Source of the DNA: Burkholderia dolosa
Lineage (GTDB): Bacteria > Pseudomonadota > Gammaproteobacteria > Burkholderiales > Burkholderiaceae
Length of the DNA stretch: 64,000 nucleotides
Direction: 5' to 3'
NCBI RefSeq assembly: GCF_902499135.1
Contig: NZ_CABVPR010000025.1
Location: forward strand, 20,028 to 84,027
In this document: positions 8,912-17,769 of the stretch, in pieces
Layout of the letters: the number at the start of each line of letters is the position of its first letter
Position numbering within the stretch: the first letter of the stretch is position 1
The notes under the pieces: generated by a model
The model's database searches: none
What the model saw: only the letters and a program-made list of their open reading frames with translations
Told to the model about the DNA's origin: nothing
Program-made: the position numbers and the translations under genes

Positions 8912-10453
8912 TCATTGCTGCGACGAGCGGATGCGGCCAACCGTCTTCACCGTGACCGCGCAAAACGCGAACAACGACACGGCGACCAGCAACCACATGC
9001 AAGCCCGATAACCGTGCAAGAAATAACGCGTGACGAGCTCGCGAGCTGCATCGTGATCGATGCCCAGACGTGACAGCCGCGCGTCGGCCGACAATGGATC
9101 CGCGACGATCGATGCGGTTCGATCGGCATCGATCATGACTCGCGCGGCCAATGCGGCGGACAACCCGTGTCCGGCGAAAACCTGGTAAACGGTCGTGGCG
9201 ACCGACAGCCCCGTCGCGCCGCCGAGGTTGTGCATCGTCCAGCTCGTGCCGACCGCCACGCCGCCGACGTCTTCGGGAACGGACGCGAGCGCGAGCACGG
9301 TCGACGGCCCGAGGACGCACGCCCAGCCGATGCCCATCACGGCGAACGCGGCGATCACATAGCCGATCGAAACGGAACGCGCAAACTGCACCTGCATCGC
9401 CGCGGACACCGCAAAGAACAGAAAGCCCGCGGCCAGGAACCGGACAGGCCCGATGCGGTCGGTCGCGCGTCCGACGAACGGCGACAGCAGCGCAATGAGC
9501 GCAGTGGTCGGCAGCAGCATGACGCCGATCATCACGTCGCTGAACCCGGCGACGATCTTCAGATAGAGCGGCATCAGGAAGAATGCCGCGCAGTAGAAGA
9601 ACGCGAGCGACGAAGTCGCGATCGATGCGCGGACGAAATCGCGATTCGAGAACAGCTCCAAACGAATCAGCGGCGACCGAACGGTGCGTTCGACGCGGAC
9701 CAGCGCCGCAAAAAGCGCGACCGCAACGGCAAAGGAAGCCGACGTCCTGAACGAAGTCCAGCCCCAGCGATTGCCCTGCGTGATGTCGAGCAGCAGCAGC
9801 GGCACGGCGACGGCGAGCAAAAGCACGCCGCACCAGTCGATCCGGCCGCGCTCTTTGACGTCCGGCAATTCGCTTGCACCGTAGAGGCACAGCGCGACGC
9901 TCGCCAGCACGAACGGCACGTTGACGAGAAACACCGAGCGCCAGCCGAGCGCACCGACCAGCACACCGCCGACGACCGGACCGATCGCGAGGCCGATGCC
10001 GTTCGCTCCGAACAGAATGCCGAGCGCCTTGCCGCGTTCGTCTTCCCCGAACGCGGCGGAGGCAATCGCCGTCGTCGCGGTATAGAGCACCGCACATGCG
10101 ATGCCCTGCACGAAGCGACACGCGATCACGCCGGCGATCGCGGTCGCCAGCCCCGCGCCGAGCGACGACAGCCCGAATACCGTCAGCCCGATATACAGCA
10201 CCGGACGCCTGCCATACAGGTCGGCCATCCGTCCCGCGGCGACCATGCTCGCGCAAAGCGCGATCAGGAACGCGGTGACGATCCATTGGCTCTGCGTGAC
10301 ACTCGCGTGCAGATCGGCCTGGATGTCGGGGATCGCGGTATTGACGATCGTGAAATCGATGCAGCCGAGAAAGCTGGCGATGCATACGCCGGCCAGCAAC
10401 CACCATCGTCGGGCGCGCGCAGCAGCGGAACAGGAGTCGGCGAGTTCGCTCAT
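8912..10453 (-). CDS. DHA2-family MFS multidrug efflux transporter
   Basis: The 513-aa protein has about 14 predicted membrane helices. Motif A appears as GRMADLYGRRPVLY and the antiporter motif C region as GPVVGGVLVGALGWRSVF, which together define the EmrB/QacA (DHA2) drug:H+ antiporters of the inner membrane. It is read convergently with the alpha/beta hydrolase gene and divergently from the second UspA gene. No membrane-fusion partner is adjacent, so it may act alone. The substrate cannot be told from sequence. Confidence 0.9.
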   Translation of the reverse strand: MSELADSCSAAARARRWWLLAGVCIASFLGCIDFTIVNTAIPDIQADLHASVTQSQWIVTAFLIALCASMVAAGRMADLYGRRPVLYIGLTVFGLSSLGAGLATAIAGVIACRFVQGIACAVLYTATTAIASAAFGEDERGKALGILFGANGIGLAIGPVVGGVLVGALGWRSVFLVNVPFVLASVALCLYGASELPDVKERGRIDWCGVLLLAVAVPLLLLDITQGNRWGWTSFRTSASFAVAVALFAALVRVERTVRSPLIRLELFSNRDFVRASIATSSLAFFYCAAFFLMPLYLKIVAGFSDVMIGVMLLPTTALIALLSPFVGRATDRIGPVRFLAAGFLFFAVSAAMQVQFARSVSIGYVIAAFAVMGIGWACVLGPSTVLALASVPEDVGGVAVGTSWTMHNLGGATGLSVATTVYQVFAGHGLSAALAARVMIDADRTASIVADPLSADARLSRLGIDHDAARELVTRYFLHGYRACMWLLVAVSLFAFCAVTVKTVGRIRSSQQ

Positions 10454-10709
10454 GTCGGATCTGGAAAGCGGTAGTCGAGACGCAATGCACGTTCGTCCGA
10501 GTCTATCCGGCGCTCGTCTCGACGTCTGCCGTCTTTACAGACGACAAACGCGACACGCACGCATCGCGCCCCGCAAAAGGCGCGACGACACACATCTGCA
10601 CGAACGGCACGCGTCGGGTGCCGGCGCGAAACACCCTCACTGGACGCTCATTCTCCGGTTCGACAATGAAGTCGTTGGCAGCGGCCCTTCATCGGAGAGG
10701 AGTTCGAAA

Positions 10710-11216
10710 ATGACCAAGAGAATTCTCGTAGCAGTCAGCGCGCGCACCGCACCGTGTGTGCTCGCCAGTGCCCTTGCCGCGTCGCGCGAATGCGATGCGC
10801 CGATCACGCTGCTGCACGTGATCGATACGGCGAGCTGCTTCGTCGGCGCAGCCGATTTCGACTGCGGGCTCGTGATGGAAGCGATGCAGGAGCAAGGCCG
10901 GCAAATCCTGTCGCTCGCGGAACAATGGTTCGCGTCGCGAGGCTGTACCGTCACCACGCACATGCTTCAGTTGCCGACGTACGGGCTCACGGTCGGACAC
11001 GCAATTGCCGTCTTCGCGAGCGGAATCGACGCCGATCCGGTCCTGCTCGGCAGCAGAAAGCACGATGGGTGGCAATGGTTGCGCGACGATATCGCCGCGG
11101 ACATCGTGCGCAATACCGGCGTGGCGGTGCGCCGCGTTCCGGACGATGCGCCAACCGACGTGCCGCATCGCAGCGCGCCGCAACGCGCAGCCACCCCTGC
11201 CGCCGGACGTGCATAG
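10710..11216 (+). CDS. Universal stress protein (UspA) family, second degenerate paralogue
   Basis: The 168-aa protein begins after GAGAGGAG. It resembles the UspA protein at 7140: RILVAVSARTAP at the N-terminus, LLHVIDTASCFVGAADFDCG in the middle, and DPVLLGSRKHDGWQWLRDD near the end. The ATP-binding glycines are again lost (GSRKHDGW). Both paralogues share the unusual [TD]C[YF].G..D.[ND].GLV segment, so they form a distinct subgroup. The tail is Pro/Ala-rich. The next gene, an exporter, carries the shared palindrome in its promoter. Confidence 0.83.
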   Translation: MTKRILVAVSARTAPCVLASALAASRECDAPITLLHVIDTASCFVGAADFDCGLVMEAMQEQGRQILSLAEQWFASRGCTVTTHMLQLPTYGLTVGHAIAVFASGIDADPVLLGSRKHDGWQWLRDDIAADIVRNTGVAVRRVPDDAPTDVPHRSAPQRAATPAAGRA

Positions 11217-11287
11217 CGTCCTTTCCACCGGCCGACGCCGGCTCGATCGCGAGCGTTCCGCGCAATGCTCGCCGATCGGCCGGCGCT

Positions 11288-11329
11288 TGACTGTCGCGCG
11301 TTTCCCGAACAGAATCTTTCCAATGGAAT
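11288..11329 (+). promoter_or_regulatory. Promoter of the FUSC exporter gene with palindrome copy 1
   Basis: A TTGACT-like -35 (11287-11292), 17 bases, and a CAGAAT -10 (11310-11315) are followed at once by the palindrome TTTCCAATGGAAT at 11317-11329, about 80 bases before the FUSC start. The same palindrome occurs near 17147, 18637 and 18686. Its place at the -10 edge is where a repressor or a class of activator would act. The promoter elements are predicted by eye. Confidence 0.5.
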
Positions 11330-11410
11330 AATCTGCGCTCGATCTCGCGGACGAGCGCCTCGCTCGGGCCGCTCCCGCATAGATACGTCAACCGTCTTAC
11401 GGATCGCTAC

Positions 11411-12607
11411 ATGACCATGTTCAGCTCGCTCGGGCAGCACGGCGCGGCTGCCGTCACCGCCTTGGGTCGAGAGCTCCGAGCGTGGAAAGGCACGCGCACG
11501 CGCGCGCTGTTCGGCGCGCAAGCGGTTCTGTCGGTCGCGCTCGCGGTGCTGCTCGCGCGAATGCTGCATCTCGAGCATACGTGGTGGGCGGCGATCAGCG
11601 GCTTTGCAATACTGCGCGACAACTTGCGCGGCTGCCTGGAGCGCGGCGCTCATCGCCTGCTCGGCACGCTCGTCGGGGCCGCGTTCGGTGTACTCGCGGG
11701 GCCGTGGATCGGCGATCGACCGTGGCTGCTCGTACCTGTGCTCGGCGTGGTCGCCGGCTGCACGGTGCTGCGCGCGAACGATTCGACATCGTCGTACGCG
11801 TGGGTGCTCGGCGGCGTCACGGCGATGATGGTGCTCGACGAAGCGCGTGTGCTCGGGTCCACGAGCGCTACGTTCGACTTTGCGCGTTCCCGGGTCATCG
11901 AAGTCGCAGTGGGCACGCTGGCATGCGTGCTGGTCGCTACCGTCGTGCAACGCATCCTCGTCCAGCAGCGCTGTGCAGGTACGGCGGCAGCGGGCGGCGC
12001 GCGCGCGTCGGCCGCCGACGTACCGCTGCAGCACGCGCCGACTGCGAGCCCGTCCACGTACGCCACGCGCGTGCGGCTCGGCATCTGCGCGGCATTGGCC
12101 ACCGGCCTGATGGCCGCGCTCAGCTATTTCCTTCATTTGCCGGGGCTCGCGCAAGGCATGGTGACGTCGGTCGCCCTGCTGATCCTGCCCGCCGATGCGC
12201 TCGTCGAGCGCACGCCGGCCGCGATCCGCGAACGCATGACGCAGCGCCTGATCGGCTGTCTGCTTGCGGGTGCGCTCGGCGTGGGCCTGCTCCCGCTGAT
12301 GGACGGCGCAGCGCTGGGCTGCATGCTGGTGCTGTCGCTCGGCGTGTGGGTCGGATGTCACGTGCAGACGGGTGCCGAAGGCGCAAGCTACGTCGGCAGA
12401 CAGTTCACGGTCGCGTTCATCATGGTGTTCGTGCAGGACCACCACTGGTCGGCCGATCCGCATCCGGCGCTGATGCGCTTCTGCGGCATTCTGATGGGTG
12501 TCGTCGCGCTGTCAGCCGTGATGCTCGCGATGCAAGCGCTACGGCCTGCGCGCGATCGCGGTGCGGATCCGGAAAATGGCGATCCCGGCGCAAGCGCATC
12601 GCGATGA
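11411..12607 (+). CDS. FUSC-family (fusaric acid resistance-like) membrane exporter
   Basis: The 398-aa protein has two hydrophobic blocks of several helices each (about residues 35-180 and 225-375), separated by a soluble Ala-rich linker. The FUSC signature region HTWWAAISGFAILRDNLRGCLERGAHRLLG..VGAAFG is present near residues 60-95. Relatives (AaeB, YccS, FusC) export aromatic acids or fusaric acid from the cytoplasm and are about 350-700 aa. A TetR-type regulator follows 128 bases downstream and may control related genes. The substrate is unknown. Confidence 0.85.
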   Translation: MTMFSSLGQHGAAAVTALGRELRAWKGTRTRALFGAQAVLSVALAVLLARMLHLEHTWWAAISGFAILRDNLRGCLERGAHRLLGTLVGAAFGVLAGPWIGDRPWLLVPVLGVVAGCTVLRANDSTSSYAWVLGGVTAMMVLDEARVLGSTSATFDFARSRVIEVAVGTLACVLVATVVQRILVQQRCAGTAAAGGARASAADVPLQHAPTASPSTYATRVRLGICAALATGLMAALSYFLHLPGLAQGMVTSVALLILPADALVERTPAAIRERMTQRLIGCLLAGALGVGLLPLMDGAALGCMLVLSLGVWVGCHVQTGAEGASYVGRQFTVAFIMVFVQDHHWSADPHPALMRFCGILMGVVALSAVMLAMQALRPARDRGADPENGDPGASASR

Positions 12608-12679
12608 CGAGCGACGAACATCTGCCGGCGCATGCGCGCCACGCGCTGCGGAACGAGCGCTTTCGCGTACGGTGCGTTT

Positions 12680-12713
12680 TTGACTGGGCTGACTCTTTTT
12701 GTTAGAGTCGGCC
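12680..12713 (+). promoter_or_regulatory. Promoter with overlapping inverted-repeat operator of the TetR gene
   Basis: TTGACT at 12680-12685 and TAGAGT at 12703-12708 are spaced by exactly 17 bases. A 27-bp inverted repeat, GGCTGACTCT (12687-12696), 7-base spacer, AGAGTCGGCC (12704-12713), has one mismatch and covers the spacer and -10. It lies 23 bases before the TetR start, the classic geometry of an autorepressed TetR promoter. Confidence 0.65.
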
Positions 12714-12735
12714 ATCTTTATCGACTCCGGCAACT

Positions 12736-13464
12736 ATGACTCAAGGGACAGGCGGCCAGCGCGCTTCGCGTTCGTCGAAGGCGCAGACCGGGAAGAGGTC
12801 CGCCCGCTCCTCTTCCGACAAGCCCTACCACCACGGCGCGCTACCTCAGGCGCTGCTCGATGCAGCGGAAGTCGTGTTACGCAGGGACGGCATGCGCGGG
12901 CTGACGCTCAGAGCGATTTCCCGCGAAGCAGGCGTGTCGCATACCGCGGCACAGCACCACTTCGGCGACATGTCCGGCGTGCTGAGCGAGCTGGCGGCCA
13001 GCGGCCATCGGCGGCTCGCTTCGGCGCTGTCGAGCGCGATGCAGAACGTGAAGGCAACGCAGGCAGGCCGTCAGGCCGTCGCCCACGCGTACGTGCGCTT
13101 CGCAGTCGATAATCCGGACCTGTTCCGTCTGATGTCGCGCAACGAACTGCTGGACGCCACGCGCCCGGCTCTGCTCGAGGCTCGCCGAATCAACGCACGT
13201 GCGCTCGCACGCCTGCATGGCGTGGACGACGCGGCCGCACGCGACAGCGATCAGTATGGCGGGCCCGACATCAAGCAGGCGATCGGCATGACGTCCGCGT
13301 GGGCGTACGTGCACGGCCTCGCGAGCCTGTTGATCGACGGCCGTCTGAATGCGCTGGCCACCGCGACCGAAGGCGTGCGCGACGCCGAGGATCTCGTCAC
13401 CGCCGCGATCGAACAGGTACGTCTCGTGCAAAGCGCGCCGCCCGAGCGCACCAAGCGCGGCTGA
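12736..13464 (+). CDS. TetR/AcrR-family transcriptional repressor (WHG-domain type)
   Basis: The 242-aa protein has a Ser/Lys/Arg-rich N-terminal tail of about 30 residues, then a helix-turn-helix: YHHGALPQALLDAAEVVL..DGMRGLTLRAISREAGVSHTAAQHHFGDM. The YHHG start and the C-terminal region with AYVRFAVDNPDLFRLMSRNEL match the TetR subgroup with a WHG-type ligand domain. It is expected to bind as a dimer to the inverted repeat over its own promoter, and possibly to control the FUSC exporter just upstream. The inducer is unknown. Confidence 0.88.
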   Translation: MTQGTGGQRASRSSKAQTGKRSARSSSDKPYHHGALPQALLDAAEVVLRRDGMRGLTLRAISREAGVSHTAAQHHFGDMSGVLSELAASGHRRLASALSSAMQNVKATQAGRQAVAHAYVRFAVDNPDLFRLMSRNELLDATRPALLEARRINARALARLHGVDDAAARDSDQYGGPDIKQAIGMTSAWAYVHGLASLLIDGRLNALATATEGVRDAEDLVTAAIEQVRLVQSAPPERTKRG

Positions 13465-13496
13465 TCGCCACACGCCGTCGCATCGCCGTCCCGCTT

Positions 13497-14825
13497 TCAC
13501 GATTCACGCTCGTCGACGGCAGGAAAGTGCCGATGCACGAACGCCGCGACCCGATCGGCAACGATACGGTGCGTGCGTGTCGTCGGATGCACGATGTCCC
13601 AGAACACGAACGCATCCGGATTCCTGCACGCCGCGCGCGGCCGATGACTTTCCATGAAGTTCGACAGCCCCGTCCGGTCGATCTCGAGACACGACTCGGT
13701 GCTGTTCGCAAAACCATATGCGCGCGGCTCGTCGAACAGACTGCTGAACAGCGCGTTCGTATCGAACAGCTGGATATTGACGCTGCCGGCGTGTTCGTCG
13801 CGAATCGATGCGACCATCGCGGCCAGGCCGAGATTGACCGCGTCGACCTGCGCAGCGGCGCGGTTCGCACCGGCTTTCAGCTGGAAAATCGGTGCGCGCG
13901 AAACATCCGGCAGATTCATCACGAGAATATTCTTCGCGCCGCCATCGATCAGAACGTCGATCGCTTCGCGCTCCTTCGCGAGAATCTCGTCGGACGGCGT
14001 ATCGAAATAGATCAGATCGTTACCGCCCACCATCACGGTGAACAATGTCCGCGCCGGATCGTACGAACGATCGTCGCGCGTCGCACTGCGCCACGCTCGT
14101 ACCTGCGACAGCAGCCCCGGCATGGCGACCCACGGCAACACGCGGCGATCGGCCACGCCGGTGCCGCCCACCGCCCAGTCGTAGAGCGGCACGTGCAGAT
14201 CGCCGGCCAGATATTCGACCCAGTTGCGGCCGTTCGTGAAGCGGCCGTCGAACCACGACTTATTGTCCGGAATGCGGCCGTGCGACGCGTTGTACAGATT
14301 GTGCGTGTCCGACAAGCTGTCGCCGAACGCCACGACGCGATCGATACGCGTACCGCGGCGGCCCGCGCTCCACGGCGCGTAGTCGATTGCGGAAGCGCCG
14401 TCGCCTGCCGCCCAGCCGATGACGGCGCTGTCAATTCCGTCGCGTCGCAGGCTCCCTTCGCAAAGCGAACGAAGCTGGCTCGGCGACTCCGTCGTGTAGA
14501 AGATCGACTCCCAACGGTGCGTGTCGCCTCCGTGCCACTCGCCGCGCAGTCGATAGAACCAGTCGGTGGCCGGATCGATCGCCCATACGTAGCCGGTATC
14601 GAAACGAAACGAATCGCCGGACTTTCGGTAGTAGCAACGCAGATACGTCGATGTCTGCGGTTCGCTCGCCGATACATCGGGCAGCGTGCCGCCACGCACC
14701 GTATCGGGACCGGCCGACGGCCAATCCGCGGGGGATTCACGCGTGGTCGCATCGCACCCGGTCAGCATCGCAGCGACAAGCAACAGCGCACACGCGAATA
14801 GCCGTCGCAGAGAATAGCTGCTCAT
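13497..14825 (-). CDS. SGNH/GDSL-family lipoprotein lipase or phospholipase (thermolabile hemolysin-like)
   Basis: The protein is 442 aa from the ATG at 14825; the frame is open further upstream but the lipoprotein signal fixes this start. The signal ends in the lipobox LTGC (residues about 21-24), so it is predicted to be lipid-anchored. The catalytic core has GDSL block I VVAFGDSLSD with the nucleophile Ser, block III VGGNDLIYFD, and block V FWDIVHPT with the Asp/His pair. An N-terminal domain of about 130 aa with aromatic repeats precedes it, as in thermolabile hemolysin/phospholipase relatives. Phospholipase or acyltransferase activity at the cell surface is likely. Confidence 0.82.
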   Translation of the reverse strand: MSSYSLRRLFACALLLVAAMLTGCDATTRESPADWPSAGPDTVRGGTLPDVSASEPQTSTYLRCYYRKSGDSFRFDTGYVWAIDPATDWFYRLRGEWHGGDTHRWESIFYTTESPSQLRSLCEGSLRRDGIDSAVIGWAAGDGASAIDYAPWSAGRRGTRIDRVVAFGDSLSDTHNLYNASHGRIPDNKSWFDGRFTNGRNWVEYLAGDLHVPLYDWAVGGTGVADRRVLPWVAMPGLLSQVRAWRSATRDDRSYDPARTLFTVMVGGNDLIYFDTPSDEILAKEREAIDVLIDGGAKNILVMNLPDVSRAPIFQLKAGANRAAAQVDAVNLGLAAMVASIRDEHAGSVNIQLFDTNALFSSLFDEPRAYGFANSTESCLEIDRTGLSNFMESHRPRAACRNPDAFVFWDIVHPTTRTHRIVADRVAAFVHRHFPAVDERES

Positions 14826-14979
14826 GCGCGACACTCCGCTGCGAACGCAACGATCGTCGCGGCGCGTGGCGCACACGCGCCAACGGCATGCGAGCACGAA
14901 GCCAGCCGTCGAAGATCCGACGCTTCGTGCAGACGCACACGCGCACAACCGCCGCCGGTTCGCGTGTCGTTTACGACGA

Positions 14980-15573
14980 TCAGCTGCATACCTGCTCGTA
15001 CGAAAGAAAGTGCGACGCGCTTCGCATCAGCAGAAACGGCGGAAATGCCGGCAGCTTCATTTTTACGCAGTCGGCGCTGATCATGCCCATCGAGTGATAG
15101 AACCGGATAGCGCCGGTCGCGCTCGCGGACACCGCGAGCGACAGATTGTCCTGATAGCCGGCCGCGCATGCCATTGCTTCGGCGGCGCGAAACAACGTCT
15201 TGCCGATACCCTTGTGCTGCATGTCGGCGACGACCGCCAGCGCGTCGATGTAGAAACTGTCCGGAATCCGCAAGGTTTTGAACGGTTCGTGCAAGCCTTC
15301 GATGCTGTGCGGCGAACACCTGCTCCAGTCGGTCGGCGCAAAATCGTTCAGCGGCGCGCACACCAGCGCGCCGATGACCCTGTTGCCGCGCGCGGTATCG
15401 AGCAGCACGTACGAATTCGCCAGACGCGGCGCCACGAGAAATCGCGTCAGAAACGCGCGATAGTCGAGCCCGTCCGAATTGTTCGCTACCGCGGTTCGAT
15501 ACGGCCCGGTCGTACAGATCAGTTCGACGAGTTCGTCGATATGGTGCGGTTCGGCGCCGACGACGTCGCTCAT
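14980..15573 (-). CDS. GNAT-family N-acetyltransferase
   Basis: The protein is 197 aa from the ATG at 15573, which follows GAGGAAACGGCC; an alternative ATG at 15597 adds 8 residues. The acetyl-CoA signature is seen as IDALAVVADMQHKGIGKTLFRAAEAMACAAG, with the following beta-strand and the FYHSMGM segment typical of GNAT motif B. It acts in the cytoplasm on an unknown small amine or protein N-terminus. It lies between the GDSL lipoprotein and the histidine kinase on the same strand, with no clear operon link to either. Confidence 0.85.
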   Translation of the reverse strand: MSDVVGAEPHHIDELVELICTTGPYRTAVANNSDGLDYRAFLTRFLVAPRLANSYVLLDTARGNRVIGALVCAPLNDFAPTDWSRCSPHSIEGLHEPFKTLRIPDSFYIDALAVVADMQHKGIGKTLFRAAEAMACAAGYQDNLSLAVSASATGAIRFYHSMGMISADCVKMKLPAFPPFLLMRSASHFLSYEQVCS

Positions 15574-15692
15574 GGCCGTTTCCTCATCGTGTTGCATGAG
15601 CGACCAATCTAGTGCGCGTTTATGAGCTGATCATGAGCAAGCGAGTGCGCCGCGCAGGCTGAGGCGACGCGCACCGCGACATCGACGACCGC

Positions 15693-17006
15693 TTACGCGC
15701 AAGCCGGGAAGCTGATCGACGCGACGAGTCCGGACGCGCCGTCGCTGCGATTGCGCAGGATCGCGTCGCCGCCGTATCGGGTCGCGACGGCCTTCACGAT
15801 CGACAATCCGAGGCCCGTTCCCTCGATCTCCGTATTCGCGCGGAAGAAGCGGTCGAATACGCGCGACAGCAGGTGATCGGGAATGCCCGGCCCCGTGTCG
15901 ACGACGTCGATCCACGCGACATCCCCGACCTCGCGCACGCACAGATCGATCTTCCCGCCGTCGGGCGTATACCGTATCGCGTTGCATACGAGATTCCGGA
16001 TCGCGACACTGACGTCGGACGCGATAGCGTTCACGTAAACCGGCGGCAGATCGTCGGCGCCGATGTCGATATCGCGGCTGGCCGCGATAGGCAGCACTTC
16101 CGCAATCGCATTGACGATCACCGACGTCACATCGACACGCGTGAGCGCGTCCGCGCACACCGCGGTCTCGGCCCTCGCCAGACCGAGCAGCTGCTCGACC
16201 ACGCGTGCACCTCGCGCAATGCCGCCTTGAAGTTCGCGAAATCGCTGCTGATTGCTCGGAAAGATGTCGTGCGCGAGATTGGTCGCCTGAATCTGAAGCG
16301 CGGTAAACGGCGTTCTCAGTTCGTGCGCGGCATCGGAGATGAACTTGCGCTCCGCCTCGATCGACTTTGCGAGTCGTTCGATCATCCGGTTGATCGAGTC
16401 GATGAACGGCCGGATTTCGACGGGGACGTGCTTGACCGACAGCGTCTGCAACCTGCTGACGTCGATACGCTGCACTTCGTCCCCGAGCCCGTCGAGCGGC
16501 CCGAGCGACCAGTTGATCACGACCAGCACGAGCACGCAGACAAGCGGAATCAGCACGATCATCGGCCACAGCGTCTTCATCGCGTTCTGCTCGGCCAGCT
16601 CCGCGAGCACCGAAGACCGTTGCGCAACCTGGATCACGCGATCCCGGTCGTGCAGCGTATAGACGCGCCAGCGCTCGTTGCCGATCGTCACCGTAGCGAA
16701 TCCGTCCGATGCGTCGCGCGGCAACTGCAGCGTCGGTTCGGTGCTCCGATAAGGTGCGGACCGCGCGTCCTTCCAGATCGTGACGACGACGTCGCGTTCC
16801 GGCTGCGAATCGCGCGATGCGGTCTCGGGCAACAGATTGCCCATGTCGCCGCGCATCCGGTTCGCGACCTGTTCGAGCCGTAAATCGAGCAGCGCACTCA
16901 TGCCGTCTTTCGACAGCTGATAGGAGCTCAGCCCCTGGACGACCGCGAATACCGCAACGAGCATGCACAGCGCAAACGCGAGCCGCCCTCGAAGCGAGTG
17001 GTTCAT
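15693..17006 (-). CDS. Sensor histidine kinase (TctE/QseC-like)
   Basis: The protein is 437 aa from the ATG at 17006. The first helix is LAFALCMLVAVFAVVQGLS (about residues 9-28), a periplasmic sensor loop runs to a second helix TLWPMIVLIPLVCVLVLVV near residue 160, then HAMP. The H-box is DAAHELRTPFTALQ, the N-box VRNLVCNAIRYTPDGG, and the G boxes VDTGPGIP and GTGLGLSIVKAVA are intact. It should phosphorylate the OmpR-type regulator encoded divergently at 17770-18444. The small periplasmic protein gene lies between them, so the three probably form one signalling unit. Palindrome copy 2 lies in its upstream region. Confidence 0.92.
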   Translation of the reverse strand: MNHSLRGRLAFALCMLVAVFAVVQGLSSYQLSKDGMSALLDLRLEQVANRMRGDMGNLLPETASRDSQPERDVVVTIWKDARSAPYRSTEPTLQLPRDASDGFATVTIGNERWRVYTLHDRDRVIQVAQRSSVLAELAEQNAMKTLWPMIVLIPLVCVLVLVVINWSLGPLDGLGDEVQRIDVSRLQTLSVKHVPVEIRPFIDSINRMIERLAKSIEAERKFISDAAHELRTPFTALQIQATNLAHDIFPSNQQRFRELQGGIARGARVVEQLLGLARAETAVCADALTRVDVTSVIVNAIAEVLPIAASRDIDIGADDLPPVYVNAIASDVSVAIRNLVCNAIRYTPDGGKIDLCVREVGDVAWIDVVDTGPGIPDHLLSRVFDRFFRANTEIEGTGLGLSIVKAVATRYGGDAILRNRSDGASGLVASISFPACA

Positions 17007-17365
17007 GTTGACTTTCGTATTGACGTTGAAGCGATGCCGGCTGACGCGACGAAGCGCCGATGCGACGAGCCCGCCTGCGTCGACATGCGCTCGATCGGCG
17101 CGCCACAACGTAGCGGTGACGCGAACGATATCACACAATCTTTCCAATGGAAATATTTCGTACGTGCGGCGGCCGATTTCGATCGAGCGTCGGCGAAGGC
17201 AGCCGGGCTTTGCATGGTCGTGTCGTACAGGCTGTCCTTCCGTGAGAGGACAGACACGTGCTCGAAGCCACCCTAGAATCGCCTCCGGGCTGGCTCGGTG
17301 CTCGCGCCCGTTTCGCCGCATCGTTGTGCGCGCATCGGCTTTCTTCTTTTCACGGAGATACTCAA
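17007..17365. promoter_or_regulatory. Divergent control region with palindrome copy 2
   Basis: This 359-base region separates the histidine kinase gene (minus) from the small periplasmic protein gene (plus). It holds the perfect palindrome TTTCCAATGGAAA at 17141-17153 within CACAATC...TATTT, an AT-rich island. No gene is supported here. The palindrome is about 135 bases from the kinase start and 212 from the other gene. Confidence 0.55.
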
Positions 17366-17620
17366 TTGGTCAGAAAAATCGTGACGGCAACGGCCGCAGC
17401 GGTACTTGCGATAGCCGCCACCGCGGCATACGCGGACGATCTCGCTCGGCATCCGAACATTGCCGCGGCAGACAGCTACGCGCAGAACGCAATCGCGCGG
17501 ATGCACGAAGCACAGCGTGCGAACAACTACGACATGCACGGTCATGCGGCGCGCGCGATCAGCCTGCTCGAGGAAGCGCGCGGCGAAATGCGCGCGGCCG
17601 CGGCCGACGCCTCGCACTGA
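17366..17620 (+). CDS. Small periplasmic helical protein with a TTG start
   Basis: The protein is 84 aa. The start is the TTG at 17366, chosen because GGAG lies 8 bases before it and because translation from there gives a clean signal peptide (VRKIVTATAAAVLAIAATAAYA, then DDLARH). The mature part is about 60 aa, Ala-rich and amphipathic, with regular spacing (AIARMHEAQRANNYDMHGHAARAISLLEEA), consistent with a short helical hairpin. It lies between the kinase and the regulator genes, so it may be a periplasmic accessory or target of that two-component system. No family is recognised with confidence. Confidence 0.72.
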   Translation: MVRKIVTATAAAVLAIAATAAYADDLARHPNIAAADSYAQNAIARMHEAQRANNYDMHGHAARAISLLEEARGEMRAAAADASH

Positions 17621-17769
17621 CGCTGCCGAACGTGCGTACCGGACGCTGCGCACGTTCTCCGACTATCCCGCATCGACTCCCGAGCTGGCCTCCATCCGGC
17701 GCCTTCGCCTGCACGACGATACCGGCTGCGTCCCACGAAGCAGGGACTGAATCACTGTGATACCGAATC

